A DNA stretch of 34,955 nucleotides from Alphaproteobacteria bacterium (GTDB lineage Bacteria; Pseudomonadota; Alphaproteobacteria; Micropepsales; Micropepsaceae), in NCBI GenBank assembly GCA_018971835.1, contig JAGWZW010000035.1, positions 1 through 34,955 of the forward strand. The letters are read 5' to 3'. The notes under the pieces are model-generated. The model saw nothing but the letters and a program-made list of their open reading frames with translations. It made no database searches and was not told where the DNA came from. A program made the translations under genes and the position numbers. The stretch's first letter is position 1. The number at the start of each line of letters is the position of its first letter. This document shows, piece by piece, positions 24,341-32,250 of this stretch.

Positions 24341-24417
24341 CGGAGAGTAGCTCAGCCTGGTAGAGCACTACGTTCGGGACGTAGGGGCCGGAGGTTCGAA
24401 TCCTCTCTCTCCGACCA
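24341..24417 (+). tRNA. tRNA-Pro (anticodon CGG)
   Basis: The 77-base plus-strand sequence starts CGGAGAGTAGCTCAG, has anticodon arm CTACG-TTCGGGA-CGTAG (anticodon CGG), T arm GGTTCGAATCC, and ends with encoded CCA. The acceptor stem CGGAGAG / CTCTCCG pairs fully. It ends one base before the stop codon of the convergent Mur-ligase gene. Confidence 0.97.
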
Positions 24418-24418
24418 G

Positions 24419-25822
24419 CTATCCTTCCAATCGCGCGAGCAGGCCGCGGGCGAATTCGCTCAGCGTGTCGTCGCGCGCGCCCATCACCACGATGCGGTCG
24501 CCGGGCCGGGCCAGCGCCAGCAGCCGCGTTCCGCATTCCTCGCGCGTGAGGAAGCTTTCCGCCCGCCGACCCTTAGCCACCACGCCCGTGACGATGTCGA
24601 TGCTGGAGACGCTGCGGTCGGTGGTGCCGCCGTAATAGACCGGCTCGGGCATGACCAGCACGTCCTCGGCCGCCAGATGCTTGGCGAAGGCGGCGATGAA
24701 TTCGTTCTTCATCAGCTTGAGCGGGCCGAAGCCGTGCGGCTGGAACAGGATCAGCAGCCGGCCGGGGAAATCGTGCAGCGTCTGAAGCGTGGCGGCGATC
24801 TTGTCCGGGTTGTGTGCGAAATCGTCGATCACCGTGACGCCGCCAGCTTCGCCCACCAGTTCCATGCGCCGGCGTACGCCCTTGAAGCGCGCCAGCGCGG
24901 CGGCGGCTTCGTTCAGCGGCACGCCCACGGCCATCGCCGCGGCGATCGCCGCCAGCGCGTTGGCGACATTGTGCCGCCCCGGCACGGCCAGCGACACCGG
25001 GACGGTTTCGCCGCTCTTCCGGTCGCGCACCGTGAAGGCGATGCCGTGCGGTGCGGGCGCTATGTCGGCGGCGACGAGATCCGCGCTTTTCTTCTTCAGG
25101 CTGTAGGTGGTGGTCTGCGCTGCGGGCAGGGTGGCGATCAGCGCCGCCGCTTCGTCGTTGTCGAGATTGAGCACTGCATGGCGCGCCCGCGCCACGAAAC
25201 CGGCGAACAGCGCGCGCAACTCGTCCATGCTCTTGTGGTCGAGGGCGATGTTGTTCACCACCGCCACGGTGGGATTGTAGCGGGCGATGGAGCCGTCGCT
25301 CTCGTCCACCTCGGCAACGAACAGCCCGCTGCCGCCCACGCGCGCAGAGGCGAAGGGCACCTCGGCGCTGACGAAATTGTTCATCACCGCGCCGTTCATG
25401 ATGGTGGGATCGCGGCCGGTGTCGGCGAGGATCCAGCCGGTCATGGCCGCGGTGGTGGATTTTCCGCTGGTGCCGGCGATGCCGAGGCTGCACGGCGCGG
25501 CGTTGAAGAGCTGGGAGAGCAGTTCGGCGCGCACCAGCATCGCAGCACCGGCGGCTTTCGCGGCGGCCACGTCCGGCACCGTATCCTCCACCGCGGCGGA
25601 GGCGACGAGGATGGTTTGGGCCCCCGCGATGCCGCTGCCGTCCTGCGGGAAGAGGGCGATGCCCTGCTCGCGCAGGAAGGCGAATTTCTCGGGCGTGCGG
25701 CCCTGGTCGGCCGAGCGGTCCGAGCCCGAAACCGTGGCGCCTTTGGCCTTGAGGATCAGCGCCAGGGGCAGCATGCCGCTGCCGCCGATGCCGCAGAAGA
25801 AATAGGGGCGAGACGTCTCCAT
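24419..25822 (-). CDS. Mur ligase of the MurC/Mpl type (probable peptidoglycan-recycling ligase)
   Basis: The 467-residue protein has the three Mur-ligase domains: an N-terminal UDP-binding domain with [15 protein letters not shown] and SGSDRS, a central ATPase with P-loop GTSGKSTTA (117-125; MurC and Mpl usually have GTHGKTT), and a C-terminal domain starting around [20 protein letters not shown] with HNPDKI. MurC adds L-Ala to UDP-MurNAc; Mpl adds the recycled tripeptide. I favour an Mpl-like role because the gene is divergent, by 48 bases, from an LD-carboxypeptidase gene that produces tripeptide, and because it is not in a mur/fts cluster. The altered P-loop and lack of a search keep the exact substrate open. 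Confidence 0.78.
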   Translation of the reverse strand: METSRPYFFCGIGGSGMLPLALILKAKGATVSGSDRSADQGRTPEKFAFLREQGIALFPQDGSGIAGAQTILVASAAVEDTVPDVAAAKAAGAAMLVRAELLSQLFNAAPCSLGIAGTSGKSTTAAMTGWILADTGRDPTIMNGAVMNNFVSAEVPFASARVGGSGLFVAEVDESDGSIARYNPTVAVVNNIALDHKSMDELRALFAGFVARARHAVLNLDNDEAAALIATLPAAQTTTYSLKKKSADLVAADIAPAPHGIAFTVRDRKSGETVPVSLAVPGRHNVANALAAIAAAMAVGVPLNEAAAALARFKGVRRRMELVGEAGGVTVIDDFAHNPDKIAATLQTLHDFPGRLLILFQPHGFGPLKLMKNEFIAAFAKHLAAEDVLVMPEPVYYGGTTDRSVSSIDIVTGVVAKGRRAESFLTREECGTRLLALARPGDRIVVMGARDDTLSEFARGLLARLEG

Positions 25823-25870
25823 GCCCGGACGCTATAAGCAGGAGCAGGCGCTTACAAGCGAGCGAGCGGC

Positions 25871-26728
25871 ATGTCGCAGGACAAATTCAAGATCGGCATC
25901 GTGGCACCGGCCAATCGCATCGATGCGGAGGTGGGCGAAAAGATCGCGGCGCTGGCGGCGCGCGACTATGGCGCCCGCGCGGAGATTGTGGTCCATCCGC
26001 AATGCCATCTCGCGCACGGCCATTTCGCGGGCGACGACGAGGTGCGGGCTGAAGCCTTTCTCGACATCGCCAATGACGAGAGCTTCGACGCGTTGTGGTG
26101 GGCGCGCGGCGGCTACGGCACCAATCGCATCGCCGAGCTGGTGCTGCCCTATTTGAGCGAAACCGCGCGCCACAAGACCTATCTCGGCTACAGCGATGCC
26201 GGCTTCCTGCTGGCGGGGCTCTATCGCGCCGGCTTCCCGAATCTGGCGCATGGCCCGGTGGCGCGCGACATCCTGCGCGAGGGCGGGGAGGCGGCGGCCA
26301 GGCGCGCGCTCGCCTTCCTGATCGACCGCGATCCGGCCACGCTGGAGCCGCATGTCTCCGCCGAAGTGCCGAGCGGGGCCTTCAACCTCACGATCCTCAG
26401 CCATCTCGTCGGCACCAGGCTGGAGCCGGACCTCACCGATCACGTGCTGATGGTGGAGGAGGTGTCCGAAGCGATGTACCGCATCGACCGCGCCTTCTTC
26501 CACATCACCGCCGCGCCCGGCATTCAGAAGATCGCGGGCCTGCGCCTCGGCCGCGTCAGCGATGTGACCGAGAACGATCCCGATTTTGCTGAGACTGAAG
26601 AAGAGGTGGCGCAGCACTGGTGCGCCGTCTCCGGCATTCCCTATCTCGGCCGCGCCGACATCGGCCACGATGTGGCCAACAAGATCGTGCCGTTTGGGCG
26701 CTTCAACCGGAGAGAACCGCAGCCATGA
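25871..26728 (+). CDS. ldcA: LD-carboxypeptidase (peptidase family S66)
   Basis: This 285-residue cytoplasmic serine peptidase removes the terminal D-Ala from recycled murein tetrapeptide. Key features: KIGIVAPANRI at the N-terminus, the family pattern WWARGGYGTNRI (77-87), catalytic Ser108 in LGYSDAG, Glu in MVEEVSEA (196-197) and His266 in DIGHDV, giving the S66 Ser-Glu-His set. Cytoplasmic location is supported by the absence of a signal peptide. It is divergent from the Mur-ligase gene and its stop overlaps the start of the next small gene (ATGA). The tripeptide product would be the substrate of an Mpl-type ligase. Confidence 0.9.
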   Translation: MSQDKFKIGIVAPANRIDAEVGEKIAALAARDYGARAEIVVHPQCHLAHGHFAGDDEVRAEAFLDIANDESFDALWWARGGYGTNRIAELVLPYLSETARHKTYLGYSDAGFLLAGLYRAGFPNLAHGPVARDILREGGEAAARRALAFLIDRDPATLEPHVSAEVPSGAFNLTILSHLVGTRLEPDLTDHVLMVEEVSEAMYRIDRAFFHITAAPGIQKIAGLRLGRVSDVTENDPDFAETEEEVAQHWCAVSGIPYLGRADIGHDVANKIVPFGRFNRREPQP

Positions 26729-27051
26729 CCAAGGAAGAACTGACGGCCTGGGCGCTGGCCAATGGCTGGCAGATAATCGACGGCAATCCCGTGCTGACCA
26801 AGCCGTCGCGGCCGTCTGAGGCGATCGTGCGGCTGGTGCTGAAAGCGACGCTCGCCAATGTCGAGGTCAAGAAGCCGGCCGGGAAATGGGAAAAGATTTC
26901 GGGCGCGCCCTATTCGAAGATCGAAGCCGATTCGGAAACCGGGATGCCGCTCGGCCTCGGTTTCGACACCATCTCTGGCTTTTCGATGCTGATGGAAGAC
27001 AACAAGAACCGCGCCGTCTTCGCCAAACTGAATGCCCGGCCGAAAGACTAG
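26725..27051 (+). CDS. Small conserved-looking hypothetical protein coupled to the LD-carboxypeptidase gene
   Basis: The 108-residue soluble protein starts at an ATG overlapping the ldcA stop codon, which fixes the start and implies co-translation. It contains LTAWALANGWQIIDGNPVLT near the start and GLGFDTISGFSMLMEDNKN near the end; it is rich in Lys, Trp and Ala and has no signal peptide or membrane segment. I do not recognise a family with known function. Its frame has ordinary codon use and clear coding character, so it is a real gene. The context suggests an accessory role in peptide or murein recycling, but this is only inference. It converges with the GH1 gene, 6 bases away. Confidence 0.75.
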   Translation: MTKEELTAWALANGWQIIDGNPVLTKPSRPSEAIVRLVLKATLANVEVKKPAGKWEKISGAPYSKIEADSETGMPLGLGFDTISGFSMLMEDNKNRAVFAKLNARPKD

Positions 27052-27057
27052 ACCCGC

Positions 27058-28290
27058 TCACCCCATCGCGTTCTGTTTCGCGATTTCGCCCAGCCAGTAG
27101 GCGGAGGGTTTGGGCTTGCGCGCCTGTGTCGTGCGGTCCACTTCGACCAGGCCGAATTTCGGGCCGTAGCCTTCCAGCCATTCGAAATTGTCGAGCAGCG
27201 ACCAGTGGATGTAGCCCTGCACGTCCACGCCGTCGCGCACGCAGTTGATCAGGCTCCACAGTGCGCGCTCGGTATAGACGATGCGGCGCGCGTCGTCTTC
27301 GGTGCCGATGCCGTTCTCGGTGACGATCACCGGGCAGCCGGAGACGCGCGCGGCCTGGCGGACGGTGGCTTCCAGCGCCTCGGGATAGAACTCGTAGCCC
27401 ATCTGCGTCGCTTCGGCGCCGTCGGGCAGCGGCAGCAGGCCGGCCTCGCCGAAGCGCACGCGGGTATAGGTCTGCACGCCGACGTAATCGTCGCCCTTCG
27501 CCGCTTCGAGGAACTGGCCGTTGATAAGCTGGTCGGCCATGTCGCGCAGGGCTTCGCCGCCCGGCTCGGCCTGGAAGTCGTTGAGCGAAAGCGTGATGCC
27601 CACCGGCCCGCTCACCTTCGCCTTCAGGATGTCGTAGCTCTTGCGATGCGCCGCCAGCAGGTTGGGCACGGTGGCGTGGCCGTCGCCGGAGAGATAGGGC
27701 GCGAAGCGTTCCGGCCGGCCGCCGCACAGCCGCGCGGCTTCGGCCAGCGCCTTCAGGCGCATCTCATCGCCGCCGCCCGAGGCCTGCCGGATCATGGTCG
27801 TCATGATGGGGATGTTGGCTTCGTTGATGGTACAGGCATAGGCGATGAGATCGCCCAGCGCCGTGCCCGCGCGCTCGCAGAAGCGGGCGAAGCGGTCCAC
27901 GGATTTTTCGTCCTCCCAGCCGCCGCCGCGCGTGAACCACAAGGGCGCGGTGAAATGATGGAAGGTGACCATCGGCGTGATGCGCCGGGCGTGGCATTCG
28001 GCGATCATGCGCCGGTAATGGTCGAGCGCGGCCTGCGAGAAGAAGCCTTCTTCCGGCTCGATGCGCGCCCATTCGATCGAGAAGCGATAGGTGTTGAAGC
28101 CGAGCCCGGCGAGCAGGGCGATGTCTTCGGAATAGCGGTGGTAATGGTCGCAGGCATCGCCCGAGGGATCGGCGAACAGACTGGGCTTCATCATCTCCAT
28201 CAGCCAGAGGTCGCTCGCCGTGTTGCCGCCCTCCACCTGATGGGCCGCCGTCGCCGTGCCCCACAAGAAGCCCGCTGGAAATGTCGCCAT
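27058..28290 (-). CDS. Glycoside hydrolase family 1 (beta-glucosidase type)
   Basis: The 410-residue cytoplasmic protein begins FPAGFLWGTATAAHQVEGG, the GH1 N-terminal signature, followed by YRFSIEWARIEPEEG. The acid/base Glu is E157 in TINEAN (family NEP, here NEA), and the nucleophile E325 lies in VIVTENGIGTEDD; the closing WSLLDNFEWLEGYGPKFGL is also typical. These enzymes cleave beta-linked glucosides or galactosides by a retaining mechanism. It is shorter than many GH1 enzymes (about 450), and no signal peptide is seen, so it would act on imported oligosaccharides. It is followed at the 3' side by a convergent small gene; upstream lies the terminator of the outer-membrane protein gene. 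Confidence 0.9.
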   Translation of the reverse strand: MATFPAGFLWGTATAAHQVEGGNTASDLWLMEMMKPSLFADPSGDACDHYHRYSEDIALLAGLGFNTYRFSIEWARIEPEEGFFSQAALDHYRRMIAECHARRITPMVTFHHFTAPLWFTRGGGWEDEKSVDRFARFCERAGTALGDLIAYACTINEANIPIMTTMIRQASGGGDEMRLKALAEAARLCGGRPERFAPYLSGDGHATVPNLLAAHRKSYDILKAKVSGPVGITLSLNDFQAEPGGEALRDMADQLINGQFLEAAKGDDYVGVQTYTRVRFGEAGLLPLPDGAEATQMGYEFYPEALEATVRQAARVSGCPVIVTENGIGTEDDARRIVYTERALWSLINCVRDGVDVQGYIHWSLLDNFEWLEGYGPKFGLVEVDRTTQARKPKPSAYWLGEIAKQNAMG

Positions 28291-28349
28291 GTTTGCCTCC
28301 CCGTTTGGCGAAGCGTTTCACGGCCGGCGGGGCGGGCGCAAGGGCGGGC

Positions 28350-28384
28350 AAAACAAAACCCGCGCTTCCGTCGGGAAGCGCGGG
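28350..28384 (-). terminator. Rho-independent terminator of the outer-membrane protein gene
   Basis: A perfect 11-bp stem (28359-28369 with 28374-28384) and a 4-base loop are followed, on the minus strand, by TTTTGTTTT. It ends the transcript of the beta-barrel gene that stops at 28410. Confidence 0.93.
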
Positions 28385-28409
28385 CCCTGTCCCCTCACAA
28401 CATCTGCGC

Positions 28410-29471
28410 TCAGAAGACCACGCCAGTCTCCAGCATGGCGCGGAACTGGTCGGACTTGGTGCCGCTGGTGCCGAAGCCGAAAGTCTGCTTCGACAGGCCG
28501 ACATAGGAGAGGTCGCCGCGGATGAAGAACAGGCTCTTCTGCCAGGTCGGCGTAATGGTGATCGACCAGGCGCTGCTCTTGGGCCCGTAGCTGAACGGCG
28601 AGCCGGCGCCCGAGGAATCCTCGTATTCGACGCGGCCGTTCACGCTGTAGACCGGCGTGAACTGATAGCTGGCCAGCGCGCCGATGCCCCATTCGGAACC
28701 GCCGCTATGGTCGTAGTGCTCGTATTGCAGATAGGGCCCGAAGCTGAGCGGGCCGGAGCTATAAGTGTACATCAGATTGTAGATCTGGTGGCCGAGGCTC
28801 AGATGCGTGTCCGAGGTGATGGAGGCATCGAAGGCGATCGTGTTCGAGCTGTCGATGGCGTAGGACGCCAGGCCCGAGAAGGTGTTCCACAGGTTGGTGT
28901 AATAGCCGTCATTCCACGATACCGCGACCGCCAGCGGGCCGGATGCGTAGTTGACCTGGACGCCGCGGCTCACCACCGGCTCCTGCCACCACAGCAGGCC
29001 GCGCTCGATATTGGCATTGTTGGGCGTGAAGGCCAGTTCCGCGCCCACCAGCGTGGGCAGCTTGCCCGCTGAAACCGAGAACGTGTCGCTCAGTTGCAGC
29101 TTGCCGTACGCGACCGGAACCGCGCCCAGGAACGAATTCTGGTCGTTGGCCTTGACATAGGGCTGGCCGACGGTCGGGAAGGAATAAAGCCCCGCCTGCA
29201 CATAGAACTGGAACATGCCGTCCGACTTCTGGACAGTGACCATCGCATTGTCGGCGTCGAACGAGGTTTCGTTGTCGCCGCGCGAGGCCTGCATCGGGTT
29301 GCTCTGGTAGAACGCCAGGCCGCTGACCTCGCCACCTACGGTGATCTTGCCGAAGCCGGCATCAAACGAAATCGGATTGGGATTGGCGGAAATCGCGCCA
29401 GCTTGCGCTCCGCTTGTGGCCAGCAAAATCGCCGCCGTACCCAACAATGTCTTCAAACCAATAGACCGCAT
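28410..29471 (-). CDS. Outer-membrane beta-barrel protein (porin-like, BBP2 type)
   Basis: This 353-residue protein has a signal peptide (residues 1-24, ending GAQAGA) and a mature sequence of alternating polar/hydrophobic strands rich in Tyr, Ser and Gly, ending in VVF with a C-terminal Phe, the signal for barrel insertion by BamA. Motifs such as GGEVSGLAFYQSN, YVQAGLYSFPTVGQ and RGDLSYVGL resemble BBP2-type putative porins. It probably forms an uptake channel; the GH1 gene downstream could process what it imports. An exact AAGGAGG ribosome site lies about 8 bases before the ATG, suggesting strong expression. It has its own terminator. Confidence 0.85.
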   Translation of the reverse strand: MRSIGLKTLLGTAAILLATSGAQAGAISANPNPISFDAGFGKITVGGEVSGLAFYQSNPMQASRGDNETSFDADNAMVTVQKSDGMFQFYVQAGLYSFPTVGQPYVKANDQNSFLGAVPVAYGKLQLSDTFSVSAGKLPTLVGAELAFTPNNANIERGLLWWQEPVVSRGVQVNYASGPLAVAVSWNDGYYTNLWNTFSGLASYAIDSSNTIAFDASITSDTHLSLGHQIYNLMYTYSSGPLSFGPYLQYEHYDHSGGSEWGIGALASYQFTPVYSVNGRVEYEDSSGAGSPFSYGPKSSAWSITITPTWQKSLFFIRGDLSYVGLSKQTFGFGTSGTKSDQFRAMLETGVVF

Positions 29472-29698
29472 CGCGCCGTCCTCCTTTAGTCACTATGCCC
29501 CGGCGCTTCGTCTATTGTGCAATGCAATAGGCTGCGCCAACGCCTTACGGTTTGGCAAAGCGGGCGCTAAGACAAGGATTCCAAAGGGCTTAACTGTGAC
29601 ATTCCAGTAACAGGCTTGCACCAAATGGCACCATTTCTGTGCGGCGCAGCAGAAGATGATTACCGGATGGGCAAGCCGCTGCCTCTTTGTGCAGCGCT
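29472..29698. promoter_or_regulatory. Upstream region of the outer-membrane protein gene
   Basis: These 227 bases lie upstream of the barrel gene and after the SDR gene, both on the minus strand. They hold the AAGGAGG ribosome site and, at 29623-29636, the inverted repeat AAATGG-CA-CCATTT, a possible operator 152 bases before the start codon. No clear -35/-10 pair is claimed. Confidence 0.35.
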
Positions 29699-30523
29699 TT
29701 AGCGCCGCGCGCCCATCATCAGCGAGAGATGCAGGCCTGCATCGGTGACGAGCAACTCTCCGGTGATGTTGGCCGACTCGGGGCCGGCAAGGAACAGCAC
29801 CGCGTGGGCGATATCCTCGACGGACGCGGTGCGCTTGAGCGGCGAGGCTTCGGCGGCGCTGGTGGCAATCTTGTGTGCGGCTTCCTCGCCCAGTGCATTC
29901 TGGAACCAGGCGGTGGCGACGTAGCCGGGGCAGACGGCATTCACGCGCACCTCTGGTGCCAGCGTGCGGGCGAGCGACAGCGTCAGCGTGTTGAGCGCAC
30001 CTTTGCTCGCGGCATAGGCGATGGAAGAGCCCACGCCGGAAATCGCCGCGAAGGAAGAGACGTTGACGATGGCGCCCATTCCGGCACCATTTTGGCCGCC
30101 GGTCTTCAGCGCCGGGGCGGCGGCGCGCGCCATCTGGAACGGGCCGATCACGTTGACCGCGTAGATGGCGGCGAAATCCTCCGCCGAGAGCGCGTCCAGA
30201 TCGGCGGCCGTCGCGAATTTGGTGGTGCCCGCATTGTTGACGAGGATGTCGAGGCGGCCCCATTCCGCCAGCGCGGCCTCGGCCAGCCGCCGGCAATCGG
30301 CATCGGCGGAGACGTCTGCCTGCACCACCTTGACCTTGGCGCCGTAGGGCGCACCTGCCGCGCGCGCGGCTTGGGCTGTTTTCTCGGCCTCGGCGGCGCT
30401 CCTGGCGTAATTCACCAGCACATGGGCGCCGCGACGCGCGAGGCCGACGGCAGTGGCGGCGCCGATTCCGGTGGCGGAGCCTGTGACGATTGCGACTTTC
30501 CCGGCCAGGCTTGGCTGTTCCAT
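29699..30523 (-). CDS. Short-chain dehydrogenase/reductase
   Basis: The 274-residue cytoplasmic enzyme is a classical SDR: cofactor motif TGSATGIG (14-21), NNAG (96-99), and catalytic S156, Y170, K174 in the Ser-Tyr-x3-Lys arrangement (NVSSF, then YAASK). The second strand contains NYARS rather than an acidic end, which favours NADP(H), though this is not certain. The closing region DITGELLVTDAG-like (here NITGELLVTDAGL) is typical of FabG-like proteins, but a fatty-acid role is not implied. The start at 30523 is chosen because GGAG stands 8 bases upstream; a longer frame begins 24 codons earlier without one. It is divergent from the histidine-phosphatase gene. Confidence 0.92.
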   Translation of the reverse strand: MEQPSLAGKVAIVTGSATGIGAATAVGLARRGAHVLVNYARSAAEAEKTAQAARAAGAPYGAKVKVVQADVSADADCRRLAEAALAEWGRLDILVNNAGTTKFATAADLDALSAEDFAAIYAVNVIGPFQMARAAAPALKTGGQNGAGMGAIVNVSSFAAISGVGSSIAYAASKGALNTLTLSLARTLAPEVRVNAVCPGYVATAWFQNALGEEAAHKIATSAAEASPLKRTASVEDIAHAVLFLAGPESANITGELLVTDAGLHLSLMMGARR

Positions 30524-30573
30524 GTGGCGTCTCCAGTCCCTATGGTGCGTGGTCTTTCGCGCGGGATTCGAGC

Positions 30574-31185
30574 ATGGCGGACAACGCCGCCGCAACCGGG
30601 AATATGAAACCGCCGGCCGGGCGGCTGCAGATCGTGCTGATCCGGCACGGCCAACCCGCGATCGCCATCAGCCCGCGCACCGGCCACCAGGGCTTCGGCC
30701 GCTATATCGACCAGTATGAAGAAGCCGGGCTTGATCCCCAAAGCCTGCCACCCGCGGAGTTGACCGATCTGCTGGGCGAGTTGAAGGCCGTCTTCACCTC
30801 GGACAGAAAGCGTGCCCATGAGAGCGCCCGCGCGCTGGCGCCGAAGGCCGAACTGATCGCCGATCCGCTGTTCGTCGAAGCGCCGCTGGCGAGCCCGCGC
30901 ATTCCGCTGTTGCGCATGACGGTGCCCAAATGGGCGGTGGTGGCGCGCATCCTCTGGCACGCGGGCTATCATCCCGAGATCGAACCGCCGGCCAAGGCGC
31001 GCGCGCGCGCCGGCAAGGCAGCGGATATCCTGATCGCGTGCGCCGAGAAGGACGGCCTCGCCGTGCTGGTGGCGCATGGCTATTTCAATTTCCTGATCGG
31101 GCGCGCGCTGCAGGCGCGCGGCTTCCGCCAGAGCGGCAGCCATCGCGCGAAATTCTGGAACGACGTGCTCTACGAAAAGGGCTGA
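30574..31185 (+). CDS. Histidine phosphatase (phosphoglycerate-mutase-like) family protein
   Basis: This protein of about 203 residues carries the phosphohistidine motif LIRHGQP (R24-H25-G26), the Arg of FTSDRKRAHESA (77-85) and the second His in LVAHGYFNFLI (H168), so the catalytic set of the superfamily is present. The family includes phosphatases with many small-molecule or protein targets; the substrate here is unknown. The start is uncertain between 30574 and 30604, since neither has a strong ribosome site. It is divergent from the SDR gene by 50 bases and precedes the bactofilin pair by 129 bases. Confidence 0.85.
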   Translation: MADNAAATGNMKPPAGRLQIVLIRHGQPAIAISPRTGHQGFGRYIDQYEEAGLDPQSLPPAELTDLLGELKAVFTSDRKRAHESARALAPKAELIADPLFVEAPLASPRIPLLRMTVPKWAVVARILWHAGYHPEIEPPAKARARAGKAADILIACAEKDGLAVLVAHGYFNFLIGRALQARGFRQSGSHRAKFWNDVLYEKG

Positions 31186-31314
31186 TGCAAGAGAGCCCGT
31201 GCTGTTCTGTGTCAATGCTGTGACATGCGGGGCCCACATGCGAATTGATTCGCCGTCCTGGCGGTTTTGCGTTTAAGTGGCGGCGAGCCACGGCGAACCC
31301 TGCGCAATATCGTT

Positions 31315-31728
31315 ATGTCCGTTATGCCGCTGAGCAGCCTTGCCCGGACCTCGCGCGCCGCCAGCGCGGGGGCGGCGGAGGCTGCGTGTCTGGGCCTGGC
31401 GCTCAAGGTGACGGGGCTGGTCGAATGCACCGGCGAGGTGCATGTCCGCGGCATCGTCCGTGGACGGATCAATGCCGCACGTGTGGTGGTGAGCGCGGGC
31501 GCCTTCGTCGAGGGCGACATCGTGGCGCGCGAGGTACGCGTGGCCGGCCGCTTCGACGGGCGCATCTTCGCGCTCAGCGTGATCGTGGACGAGAGCGCCG
31601 CCGTCACCGGGCGCATCTTCCACAACCAGCTTTCGGTAGAGCGGGGCGCGCGCATCGACGGGCGCACGCCGTGGCGGCCGCCGAACTTTTTTGAATCCCT
31701 CGATCAACTTCCGGAGACCATGCCATGA
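31315..31728 (+). CDS. Bactofilin (first of a pair)
   Basis: The 137-residue protein has a bactofilin domain (about residues 30-125): alternating hydrophobic/Gly residues such as VECTGEVHVRGIVRGRINA, VVSAGAFVEGDIVA and AAVTGRIFHNQL that fold into a right-handed beta helix. Bactofilins polymerise without nucleotide into filaments that localise wall-modifying and stalk proteins. The Met at 31315 is the first ATG; a TTG start at 31267 is also possible. The start lacks a strong ribosome site. The stop overlaps the ATG of the next bactofilin gene (ATGA). The end is a short C-terminal extension (FFESLDQLPETMP). Confidence 0.85.
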   Translation: MSVMPLSSLARTSRAASAGAAEAACLGLALKVTGLVECTGEVHVRGIVRGRINAARVVVSAGAFVEGDIVAREVRVAGRFDGRIFALSVIVDESAAVTGRIFHNQLSVERGARIDGRTPWRPPNFFESLDQLPETMP

Positions 31729-32246
31729 CGATGTTCAGCCGCAGCGACAAGCCCGCCGAACCCACCGTTCCCCAGCCACCAAGGCCGCAGGCCGCAGCCC
31801 AGCCGCTGTCGTCCACATCCACATCCGCGCCCACGTCCGCGCCGGCACCGGCGCCGTCGCCCGTGCGTCCCCAGTCGTCGCAGACGCCTGGGGTTTCCGT
31901 CATCAGCAAGGCACTGAAGATCACCGGCCAGCTCGAAAGCACCGAGGACATCAGGATCGACGGCGAGGTCGAAGGCGATGTGCGCGGGCTCTCCGTTACG
32001 GTGGGGCAGGGCGCCAGGGTGAAGGGCACGGTCTATGGCGATGCGGTGGAACTGGCCGGCGCCATCGACGGCAGGATCGAAGCCAAGAAGGTGGTGCTGA
32101 CCGCCACCGCCCACATGGAAGGCGATGTGGTCCATCAGGATATCCGCATCGAATCCGGCGCCTATATCGACGGGCACCTGAAACCCGAGCACGGCAAGGC
32201 CGCGGCCAAGCCCGCGACCAAGCCTTCGGAAAACGCCAAGGCGTGA
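31725..32246 (+). CDS. Bactofilin (second of a pair) with a proline/serine-rich N-terminal tail
   Basis: The 173-residue protein has an N-terminal low-complexity Pro/Ser/Thr/Ala tail (about residues 5-55), then a bactofilin domain (about 60-155): VISKALKITGQLESTEDIRI, DGEVEGDVRGLSVTVG, VKGTVYGDAVELAG and so on. A positively charged Lys/Ala tail follows (KAAAKPATKPSENAKA). Its ATG lies within the stop of the first bactofilin gene, so the two are translationally coupled and likely co-assemble or form distinct filaments. The gene converges with the AlgE-like gene, 4 bases away. Confidence 0.88.
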   Translation: MTMFSRSDKPAEPTVPQPPRPQAAAQPLSSTSTSAPTSAPAPAPSPVRPQSSQTPGVSVISKALKITGQLESTEDIRIDGEVEGDVRGLSVTVGQGARVKGTVYGDAVELAGAIDGRIEAKKVVLTATAHMEGDVVHQDIRIESGAYIDGHLKPEHGKAAAKPATKPSENAKA

Positions 32247-32250
32247 ACGG

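Noticed and set aside
24677..25837. A long plus-strand frame opposite the Mur-ligase gene
   Set aside because: It is a mirror of the ligase reading frame with no recognisable domain; the ligase has all Mur motifs.
27205..28506. A 433-codon plus-strand frame opposite the GH1 gene
   Set aside because: GH1 active-site motifs are on the minus strand; the opposite frame is Arg/Ala-rich and shows no motif.
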